NCBI GenBank assembly: GCA_018224415.1
Contig: JAGTUZ010000097.1
Location: 1-11,525 of the forward strand
Reading direction: 5' to 3'
Length of the DNA stretch: 11,525 nucleotides
DNA from: Bacteroidota bacterium
GTDB taxonomy: Bacteria > Bacteroidota > Ignavibacteria > SZUA-365
Numbering within the stretch: the stretch's first letter is position 1; every line of letters starts with the position of its first letter. A model generated the notes under the pieces. That model had not been told where the DNA came from. It did not search any database and saw only the letters and a program-made list of their open reading frames with translations. Position numbers and translations under genes: made by a program. Positions 6,280-11,525 of this stretch are shown one piece after another.

Positions 6280-7489
6280 ACGATCGCGAAGCGATCGCCA
6301 GCGCACGGTCGAGGATGATGTCCGCCAGGGCAGTCTTGGGCATGCGGGCAAGTTCTTCGACACTGCCGTCGGCGAACAGCAGCGTGGCCACATTTGTGTC
6401 GGAGCCGAACGCGGCTCCTTCGACGCGGGGGTTATTCAGGACAATCATGTCCGTATTTTTCTCGCGCAGCTTGCGTTCCGCGTTCGCGCGTTCGTTCTCG
6501 GTCTCCAGCGCGAAGCCGACCAGCGTCATGCTTCCCTTCCGCTCGCCGAGCGTGCGGAGAATGTCCGGTGTCCGTCGGAGCACGAGCTGCATTCCGTCGT
6601 CGCCTGGACCTTTCTTGATCTTTTCGTTTGCGGGCGATTCGGGTGTGAAATCAGCGACGGCGGCGGAGAGAACACAGATGTCCTGCTCCCCGGCGCGCGC
6701 GATCACGGCAGCGTGCATGTCTTCGGCGGAAGTGACATCGATGCGTTCGACACCATCCGGCGTTTCCAGAGTGACGGGTCCGGCCACGAGCGTGACGCTG
6801 GCGCCGCGGTGGGCGGCTGCGGCGGCAACCGCGAAGCCCATTTTTCCGGAGCTGCGGTTCCCGATAAAGCGGACAGGGTCGATGGCCTCCTGCGTTGGAC
6901 CCGCGGTCACGAGCACGCGTTTCCCGTCGAGATCTCCTGCGCGGGGTGCGAAAAACGACTCGACGGCGGCCATCAGCACGGGCATGTCCGGAAGACGGCC
7001 GGGACCGACCAGGCCGCTGGCGAGTTCGCCGCTTTCCGGTTCGATGATGGTCACTCCCCTGCGACGAAGAATGTCGATGTTCTCCTGCGTGGCGACGTGC
7101 ACGTACATGTCGGTGTCCATCGCCGGCGCAACAACGAGGTGACAGCGCGCGGCCAGGGCCAGCGAGGTCAAGGCGTTGTCGGCCATGCCGTGTGCGAGCT
7201 TCGCAATCGTGCTGGCCGAGGCGGGCGCGATCAGGAAGAGGTCGGCCCAGATACCGAGATGGATATGCCAGGTGCCTTTTGACCGATCGGCGGGAAACAT
7301 GTCGAGCACGACGTCGGCCTGGCTGAGCGTGGCCAGCGTGAGCGGTGTGACGAACTCGCAGGACGAGGGCGTCATCACCACGCGCACTTCCGCGCCGGCC
7401 TTGACCAGCTCACGGACGAGAAGCGCCGCCTTGTAGGCGGCGATGCTTCCGGTCACCCCGAGGACGATATGTTTGCCGTGGAGGGACAC
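6272..7489 (-). CDS. coaBC: Bifunctional phosphopantothenoylcysteine decarboxylase / phosphopantothenate-cysteine ligase
   Basis: CoaBC carries out two cytosolic steps of coenzyme A synthesis: ligation of cysteine to 4'-phosphopantothenate (CoaB) and FMN-dependent decarboxylation to 4'-phosphopantetheine (CoaC). The 405-residue product has both parts. In CoaC, GVTGSIAAYKA (11-21) binds flavin and WHIHLGIWAD holds the catalytic His. In CoaB, VLVTAGPTQEAIDPVRFIGN, RSSGKMG and AAVADFTPES with EKIKKG are typical. The CoaC motifs deviate from the E. coli forms: PASAST instead of PASANT, PAMD instead of PAMN, and LASG where E. coli has ACG. Some of this is lineage-typical as I recall (see findings). 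The start is GTG at 7487-7489, 10 nt after the rpoZ stop, with no clear Shine-Dalgarno, so coupling is likely. The 3' end merges into heptad array E. Confidence 0.96.
   Translation of the reverse strand: MSLHGKHIVLGVTGSIAAYKAALLVRELVKAGAEVRVVMTPSSCEFVTPLTLATLSQADVVLDMFPADRSKGTWHIHLGIWADLFLIAPASASTIAKLAHGMADNALTSLALAARCHLVVAPAMDTDMYVHVATQENIDILRRRGVTIIEPESGELASGLVGPGRLPDMPVLMAAVESFFAPRAGDLDGKRVLVTAGPTQEAIDPVRFIGNRSSGKMGFAVAAAAAHRGASVTLVAGPVTLETPDGVERIDVTSAEDMHAAVIARAGEQDICVLSAAVADFTPESPANEKIKKGPGDDGMQLVLRRTPDILRTLGERKGSMTLVGFALETENERANAERKLREKNTDMIVLNNPRVEGAAFGSDTNVATLLFADGSVEELARMPKTALADIILDRALAIASRSYG
6281..6297 (-). other. Perfect 7-bp hairpin at the 3' end of coaBC
   Basis: CGATCGC and GCGATCG (6281-6287 and 6291-6297) are a perfect inverted repeat with a 3-nt spacer. 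In the mRNA the loop is UUC. It lies within the last codons of coaBC, immediately before array E. It lacks a U-tract, so it is not a normal intrinsic terminator; it may stabilise the coaBC 3' end or be chance. Confidence 0.5.
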
Positions 7490-7499
7490 CGAACCAGGA

Positions 7500-7790
7500 T
7501 CAATCTTCTTTGTAGCGGTAGGTAATGTGCTCGCTCATGAGATCATCGACCGCACGCTGCGTCGGCTTGGCCATCTTCTCGAATTCGATGCTGATGCGCA
7601 TCTGCTCGGGATTGGTCTCGATTTCCTCCTCGGAATCCGAGCGTGTCGTGAACATCTCGAGTTCCTCGTTGAGGCGGATTTTGATCTCTTCGTTGATCTG
7701 TCGCGCACGATTCGAAAGCACCACGATGGCTTCGTAGATGTTTTCGGCATGCGAGTCGATGACAGTGAGATCAAGGGGAGAAAGAGACAT
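7500..7790 (-). CDS. rpoZ: DNA-directed RNA polymerase omega subunit (Rpb6-like)
   Basis: Omega binds the beta' subunit and helps assemble and stabilise RNA polymerase. The 96-residue product contains the Rpb6/omega core NIYEAIVVLSNRARQINEEI (17-36), followed by an acidic middle part and AKPTQRAVDDLMSEHITYRY at the end, as in Bacteroidota/Ignavibacteria omegas; the sequence is well diverged from E. coli RpoZ. The ATG at 7788-7790 is preceded by AGGAG (7796-7800) at 5 nt, the best Shine-Dalgarno of the region. Position between gmk and coaBC strongly supports the call; the same order is found in Bacillus and many other bacteria. Confidence 0.93.
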   Translation of the reverse strand: MSLSPLDLTVIDSHAENIYEAIVVLSNRARQINEEIKIRLNEELEMFTTRSDSEEEIETNPEQMRISIEFEKMAKPTQRAVDDLMSEHITYRYKED

Positions 7791-7823
7791 GGGGGCTCCT
7801 GTATGCTGATGAATCGTTATCTG

Positions 7824-8381
7824 TCAATTCCTGTTCATGTGCGAGGCGACGACACCCGCCACTTCGGGGATCGATCGCGCGAGGTCGTCGTTGAGCACCG
7901 TATGGTCAAACAGCGGGGCCTGCTCGAGTTCCCACGCAGAACGCTGCATGCGGCGATCGACCACTTCTTCGCTGTCGGTACCCCGGTGCTCGAGACGCTG
8001 CCGCAGAACATCGAGGCTCGGCGGCAGAATGAAAATCGTGACGGCGGCGTCGCCGTAAAGACGCTTGATCGACAGGGCGCCCTTGACGTCGATGTCGAAC
8101 AGCATGTGGCTACCGTTCTCCAGCACGCGGTCGATTTCCGACTTCAGCGTGCCGTAGAGATTGCCGTAGATTTCTTCCCATTCGACCAGACCGCCGTCCG
8201 CCACGCGGGCTTCGAACGCGTCTCGGGAGAGAAAGAAATAATCCTTGCCGTCGGTTTCACGGGGACGGCGTGGGCGTGTGGTTGCCGACACCGAAAATCG
8301 GAGCGACGGAAACTGGCGGAGCATGCTCCGCGCGATCGTGGTCTTTCCTGCCCCGCTGGGGGCGGACAGCACAAAGAGCAT
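7824..8381 (-). CDS. gmk: Guanylate kinase
   Basis: Gmk phosphorylates GMP to GDP with ATP, an essential cytosolic step of guanine nucleotide supply. The 185-residue protein begins almost directly with the P-loop (SAPSGAGKTT, 6-15). The GMP-binding region SVSATTRPRRPRETDGKDYF (30-49) and FDIDVKGALSIK follow, as do the lid residues around RGTDSEEVVDRRM. The length is slightly below the usual 190-205 because the N-terminus is short, but the domain is complete. The ATG at 8379-8381 lies 6 nt after the yicC stop codon with only a weak purine stretch (CGAG), so translational coupling to yicC is likely. Confidence 0.97.
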   Translation of the reverse strand: MLFVLSAPSGAGKTTIARSMLRQFPSLRFSVSATTRPRRPRETDGKDYFFLSRDAFEARVADGGLVEWEEIYGNLYGTLKSEIDRVLENGSHMLFDIDVKGALSIKRLYGDAAVTIFILPPSLDVLRQRLEHRGTDSEEVVDRRMQRSAWELEQAPLFDHTVLNDDLARSIPEVAGVVASHMNRN

Positions 8382-8387
8382 CGCGTG

Positions 8388-9269
8388 TCACTCGATATTC
8401 TGTATCTGCTCGCGGATACGTTCCAGCTCCTCCTTGACGCCCACCACGAGATGCGCGATTTCGGGGTCGTAGCTTTTCGCACTGATGGTATTGGCCTCAC
8501 GGTTCATTTCCTGAAGGAGGAAGGACAGCTTCCGCCCTTCGGAGACATCGGAGGCCAGCATTTCAAGAAAGAACTTGGTGTGGCTGCGAAAGCGGACCAG
8601 TTCCTCGGTGATGTCCATTTTATCTGCGAGTATGGCCACTTCCATGTCCAGACGGGTCGGATCCAGTTTTTCATCGGCAAGCAGACTGCGCAGGCGTTCC
8701 TGCAGCTTGTCCCGCTGCACCACCGCGCGGCCTTCGGCCATCTCCGCAATACGGCCGATCGCCGTCTCCATCACAGACACGCGTTCGGCGAGGTCACGCG
8801 TGAGTTCCTCGCCCTCCTTGCGGCGCATGGTGAACAGCGCGGCGACGGCCTGCCGCGTGCCTTCCTCGATCAGCTGCCACTCGGCGTCGGGCAGGTCATC
8901 CTGCTCCTCCAACGAGAAAATATCGGAGAATTTCATCAGGTGTTCCAGTGTCACCGGTTCGACGAGCCCCGTCGCGTCGCGCAGTTCCGTCAGCATGCGA
9001 TGGTAGGTCTTCGCCGCAACCAGATCCACGTGCAGCGGACTCTCCGAACTGCCGTTCACCTTGTCCACCGACACCGTGAGATTCACCTTGCCGCGCTTGA
9101 GCTGTGCGCGCACCAGTTCCTTCAGGTCCAGCTCCCGTCCCTGCAGATGCTTGGGCACGCGCGCGGAAAATTCATAGAAGCGGCTGTTGACCGAGCGGAT
9201 CTCGACAGACACCGTCATCCCTTCGCCGGAGAGCGTCGCGTTCCCGAAACCTGTCATGCTGATCAGCAT
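8388..9269 (-). CDS. yicC: YicC/YloC family endoribonuclease
   Basis: YicC-family proteins are endoribonucleases; E. coli YicC takes part in small-RNA decay. The 293-residue product has the N-terminal signature MLISMTGFG with VEIRSVNSRFYE (22-33) and the C-terminal signature ITEELVRFRSH, GRKLSFLLQEMNREANTI and KEELERIREQIQNIE, essentially complete over the normal family length. The ATG at 9267-9269 has AGGTGA (9276-9281) 6 nt upstream; the internal ATG at 9255-9257 (MTGFG) is less well placed. It is the first gene of the minus-strand run and is followed by gmk after 6 nt, the widely conserved yicC/yloC-gmk-rpoZ-coaBC order. Transcription probably starts in the divergent region shared with the histidine kinase. 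Confidence 0.96.
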   Translation of the reverse strand: MLISMTGFGNATLSGEGMTVSVEIRSVNSRFYEFSARVPKHLQGRELDLKELVRAQLKRGKVNLTVSVDKVNGSSESPLHVDLVAAKTYHRMLTELRDATGLVEPVTLEHLMKFSDIFSLEEQDDLPDAEWQLIEEGTRQAVAALFTMRRKEGEELTRDLAERVSVMETAIGRIAEMAEGRAVVQRDKLQERLRSLLADEKLDPTRLDMEVAILADKMDITEELVRFRSHTKFFLEMLASDVSEGRKLSFLLQEMNREANTISAKSYDPEIAHLVVGVKEELERIREQIQNIE

Positions 9270-9309
9270 CCGCGTTCACCTGTAAAAGTGTGCAACTCGT
9301 TACGAACTG

Positions 9310-9340
9310 GAAAGATAGGGAGATTTCACGACGGATACAA
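9310..9340 (-). promoter_or_regulatory. Candidate promoter of the yicC-gmk-rpoZ-coaBC operon
   Basis: On the minus strand TTG (9338-9340) is followed after 20 nt by TATCTTTC (9310-9317). This is close to the Bacteroidota pattern TTG-N19-TAnnTTTG. It can also be read as a sigma-70-like TTGTAT-17-TATCTT. The predicted leader to the yicC ATG is about 35 nt and contains AGGTGA. It rests on pattern matching by eye only. Confidence 0.35.
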
Positions 9341-9350
9341 TGGAGAATCG

Positions 9351-9377
9351 GAGTAGTAAGAGAGGCGGTTACTACTC
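9351..9377. promoter_or_regulatory. Perfect 9-bp inverted repeat between yicC and the kinase gene
   Basis: GAGTAGTAA (9351-9359) and TTACTACTC (9369-9377) are exact reverse complements separated by 9 nt. The element lies in the 137-nt divergent intergenic region (9270-9406), 29 nt before the kinase ATG and close to the candidate yicC promoter. It could be an operator for a dimeric regulator or a leader hairpin; the sequence alone does not decide. Confidence 0.55.
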
Positions 9378-9406
9378 GCATTCTACCTTTTTTCCTGAAA
9401 TCAACT

Positions 9407-10630
9407 ATGTTACCATTTGACTTTCTCACACCCACCGCAGCGAAAATGAAAGGCAGACCCCTCCCCGCGAATTTCAAGATCGTGCTCGTCGTGATGGCAT
9501 TGGGCATCGTGATCGGCGTATTGTTCTATACGCAGACCATCGTCGAGAAACTGCAGGAACGCGAACGGCAGAGCGCGGACCGGTACACAAAAGCATTCGA
9601 GTACATCGTCAAGGACGCTTCTCTGACCGGCGACTACACGTTTGCATTCAGCATCATCGAGAACATCGACTTTCCCATCCTGATGACCGACCCGGACCTT
9701 GTGCCGGTCAGCAGCCAGAACCTCGCGATCGATTCGAGCGCGCTCACGCCGGAGGAAATCATTCGGGAGCATGAGCGCCTGCGCGACGAATTTGCCGAGG
9801 TGAATCCCCCGATCGTTGTCACGTACAACGATACAATGGTGCTCAACTACGTGTATTACGACGAATCGGACTTGGTCAAGCAACTCCGCGCCCTGCCGTA
9901 CATCGAGATCCTCGTTGCGTCGATGTTCATCCTCATTGGCTACATCGGCTTCAGTTATATCAAGCGCAGCGAGCAGGCGAACATCTGGGTGGGCATGTCG
10001 AAAGAAACCGCGCATCAGCTGGGTACGCCACTGTCCAGCCTCCTTGGCTGGCTCGAGCTGCTACGCGGACAGCGGGACCGTCCGGAGGAAATGGCGCAGA
10101 CGCTCGACGAAATGGAGAAGGACGTCAGCCGCCTCAACCGCATCGCTCTCCGCTTCTCGAAGATCGGTTCCAAACCGCAGCTCGACGAGCAAAACCTGAT
10201 GGACACCATCCGCAAGAGCGCGGACTACTACCGACGGCGCACGCCGCAGTTCGGGAAAAAGGTGGAAATTGTCGTGCCTGAACTGCCGGAAGTCCGCGCC
10301 CGCTATAACGCGGAACTGATGGAATGGGTGTTCGAGAACCTCATCAAAAACGCCCTCGACGCCATGGAGCAGAACGAAGGCCGCATCGAATTCTTCATCC
10401 AACCCGGCCACCGTCATGTCACTATCGATGTGCGCGACACAGGCAAGGGCATGGACCAGCGCATGAAAAAGGACATCTTTCGTCCAGGCTTCTCCACGAA
10501 AAAACGCGGCTGGGGGCTTGGCCTGAGTCTTGCCCGCCGCATCGTGCAGGACTATCACGACGGGAAACTCTTCGTGCACGAAACGGCACCCGGTAAGGGC
10601 AGCACGTTTCGCATCCACCTCCCAGCGTAA
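9407..10630 (+). CDS. Membrane sensor histidine kinase (orphan)
   Basis: The 407-residue protein has two membrane segments (about 25-45 and 165-185) around an extracytoplasmic sensor part of roughly 120 residues, then HisKA and HATPase domains. The phospho-accepting His is H203 in ETAHQLGTPLSSLLGWLE. The N-box is FENLIKNALDAM (309-320), G1 is DTGKGM (344-349), and the F/G2 region is FRPGFSTKKRGWGLGLSLAR (358-377). No HAMP domain is obvious; the H-box follows TM2 by only about 20 residues. The frame is open to 9290, but that part overlaps the divergent promoter region. ATG 9407 is chosen; ATG 9446 (MKGRPLPANFK) is equally possible and neither has a Shine-Dalgarno. No response regulator gene is adjacent, so partner and signal are unknown. 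The stop codon is immediately followed by a hexamer array. Confidence 0.9.
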   Translation: MLPFDFLTPTAAKMKGRPLPANFKIVLVVMALGIVIGVLFYTQTIVEKLQERERQSADRYTKAFEYIVKDASLTGDYTFAFSIIENIDFPILMTDPDLVPVSSQNLAIDSSALTPEEIIREHERLRDEFAEVNPPIVVTYNDTMVLNYVYYDESDLVKQLRALPYIEILVASMFILIGYIGFSYIKRSEQANIWVGMSKETAHQLGTPLSSLLGWLELLRGQRDRPEEMAQTLDEMEKDVSRLNRIALRFSKIGSKPQLDEQNLMDTIRKSADYYRRRTPQFGKKVEIVVPELPEVRARYNAELMEWVFENLIKNALDAMEQNEGRIEFFIQPGHRHVTIDVRDTGKGMDQRMKKDIFRPGFSTKKRGWGLGLSLARRIVQDYHDGKLFVHETAPGKGSTFRIHLPA

Positions 10631-10834
10631 TCGAGATCGAGATCGAGGTCGAGATCGAGTTCGAGTTCGAGTTCGAGTTCGAGTTCGAGTTCGAGATCGA
10701 GTTCGAGTTCGAGATCGAGTTCGCGATCGAGTTCGAGTTCGAGTTCGAGTTCGAGTTCGAGTTCGAGATCGAGTTCGAGATCGAGGTCGAGATCGAGTTC
10801 GAGTTCGAGATCGAGATCGATTGCGAGATCGATT
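10631..10834. repeat. Hexanucleotide array TCGAGN
   Basis: Thirty-one uninterrupted 6-nt units (10631-10816) are TCGAG followed by A, T or G, with a single TCGCGA at 10721-10726. Three degenerate units bring the array to 10834. It starts on the base after the kinase TAA. T is the most common sixth base (18 of 31), A the next (11) and G the rarest (2). The pattern A-G-A-T-T occurs twice (units 2-6 and 25-29). All six frames stay open, which explains spurious Arg/Ser-rich reading frames. The remaining 53 nt before the GH92 start (10835-10887) hold a weak 6-bp inverted repeat (TATGGA 10841-10846, TCCATA 10857-10862) and a ribosome binding site. Confidence 0.97.
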
Positions 10835-10878
10835 TCGCACTATGGATCTCGCAGCCTCCATACCACCGTGACGATTGC

Positions 10879-10881
10879 AGG
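10879..10881 (+). promoter_or_regulatory. Ribosome binding site of the GH92 gene
   Basis: GCAGG ends 6 nt before the ATG at 10888-10890. Together with the signal peptide that begins at this ATG it fixes the start. Confidence 0.5.
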
Positions 10882-10887
10882 TTTCCC

Positions 10888-11525
10888 ATGCCATCAGGAT
10901 TCACCACCGCGTCGTGTCGACTCCAACACGTGCTCGTGCGCGTGCTCGTTCTCGTTCTCGTTCTCGCCTCTCCGCTGACCGCGTTCGCACAGAGCGCTTA
11001 CCCGGGTACCCACCCCGACCCCGCCTCCCAGGTGGACCCCTTCCTCGGCACGGGCGGACATGGTCACACCTTCCCGGGTGCGACGATGCCGTTTGGGATG
11101 GTGCAGGTGAGTCCGGATGCGGGAACGTCGGGGTGGGACTGGTGCTCGGGATATCATGCCTCGGACTCCGCTGTTATCGGCTTCAGTCACACGCATCTGA
11201 GCGGCACGGGCTGCGCGGACCTGGGTGACGTGCTGCTGCTGCCGACGACGTCCACCAACACCCTGGACCGCCGGTGGCGGACTCCCTACGACCACGCGCA
11301 TGAGGAGGCGTCGCCGGGCTACTATCGCGTGCTGCTTTCCGACGGCATCGAGGTGCAGCTCGGCGCCTCGCGCCGCTGCGGCGTGCAGCTGTACTCCTTC
11401 CCCGCGGCGGATTCGATGCTGGTCGTCCTGGACCTGGGTTACGGACAGGACGACCGTCCCACCGGCTGCAGGCTCACCGTCGGCAGCGATACGCTCCTCA
11501 CGGGCTATCGCTACTCCACCGGCTG
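10888..11525 (+). CDS. GH92 family alpha-mannosidase, 5' part (truncated by window)
   Basis: Only the first 212 codons are in the window and the frame is still open at the edge. The product starts with a signal peptide of about 34 residues (MPSGFTTASCR, then a Val/Leu core, then SPLTAFAQ). The N-terminal GH92 domain follows, recognised from DPFLGTGGHGHTFPGATMPF, GMVQVSPDAG, GWDWCSGYH, GFSHTHLSGTG and GDVLLLP. GH92 enzymes are calcium-dependent exo-alpha-mannosidases acting on mannans or N-glycans. The catalytic C-terminal (alpha/alpha)6 domain lies outside. Secretion to periplasm or cell surface is expected. The linkage preference cannot be told from this part. The core of the signal peptide is encoded by a 6-nt tandem repeat (10930-10965). 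Confidence 0.93.
   Translation, partial: MPSGFTTASCRLQHVLVRVLVLVLVLASPLTAFAQSAYPGTHPDPASQVDPFLGTGGHGHTFPGATMPFGMVQVSPDAGTSGWDWCSGYHASDSAVIGFSHTHLSGTGCADLGDVLLLPTTSTNTLDRRWRTPYDHAHEEASPGYYRVLLSDGIEVQLGASRRCGVQLYSFPAADSMLVVLDLGYGQDDRPTGCRLTVGSDTLLTGYRYSTG
10930..10965 (+). repeat. Hexamer repeat encoding the GH92 signal-peptide core
   Basis: Six in-frame units (GTGCTC, GTGCGC, GTGCTC, then GTTCTC three times) encode Val-Leu or Val-Arg pairs forming the hydrophobic h-region. The unit length keeps the frame, so gain or loss of units would only change h-region length. Confidence 0.8.

Noticed and set aside
6291..6298. GCGATCGC as a cyanobacterial HIP1 element
   Set aside because: A single occurrence within coding sequence as part of a hairpin; gene content does not suggest a cyanobacterium.
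3810..9356. Very long plus-strand open frames, e.g. 3810-5387 and 7443-9356, and 128-793 or 1413-2603
   Set aside because: They are exactly antisense to well-recognised minus-strand genes (dnaB, rpoZ/gmk/yicC, rsmE, the Omp85-like gene). Their translations resemble no family; GC-rich coding strands leave antisense frames open.
10061..10907. Arg/Ser/Thr/Asn-rich reading frames on both strands across the hexamer array
   Set aside because: A 6-nt unit without stop codons keeps all six frames open, so RS-like dipeptide repeats arise automatically. On the plus strand the kinase TAA and GH92 ATG frame the true coding regions.

Overview
The window looks like a chromosomal segment of a fairly GC-rich bacterium of the Bacteroidota/Chlorobiota/Ignavibacteriota (FCB) group; Ignavibacteria- or Kapabacteria-like is my best guess. 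The reasons are the yicC-gmk-rpoZ-coaBC gene order, the Rpb6-like omega subunit, PAMD/LASG-type CoaBC motifs, a histidine kinase with an AHQLGTPLSSLLGW H-box, a secreted GH92 mannosidase and 7-nt tandem repeats between genes. No rRNA, tRNA, transposase or CRISPR is visible.

Layout. Ten genes lie on the minus strand, read right to left: yicC (9269-8388), gmk, rpoZ, coaBC, a family-4 uracil-DNA glycosylase, dnaB, an exported DUF5683-like protein, a short Omp85/BamA-like outer-membrane protein, a small four-helix-bundle protein and rsmE (862-161). Spacing is tight from yicC to coaBC (6, 33 and 10 nt), so this part is very likely one operon starting from the yicC leader. The later genes are about 30-160 nt apart. 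On the plus strand, starting from the 137-nt divergent region after yicC, are an orphan membrane histidine kinase (9407-10630) and the 5' part of a GH92 gene (10888 to the window end).

The genes are mostly housekeeping: RNA turnover (YicC), GTP supply (Gmk), transcription (omega), CoA synthesis (CoaBC), uracil repair, replication (DnaB), outer-membrane assembly (Omp85-like) and rRNA modification (RsmE). The kinase and GH92 belong to sensing and polysaccharide use.

The unusual content is the repeats. Heptanucleotide arrays (ATGACAR or its complement YTGTCAT, mixed with other 7-nt words in the same phase) occur at 1-77, 86-141, 874-915, 1369-1447 and 6245-6279. They form two inverted pairs; one pair encloses the four-helix-bundle gene and the other encloses nothing. 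A 31-unit TCGAGN hexamer array starts on the base after the kinase stop codon. A second, smaller hexamer array encodes the hydrophobic core of the GH92 signal peptide. The best candidate for something undescribed is the heptad-bracketed four-helix-bundle cassette, followed by the self-complementary hexamer array.
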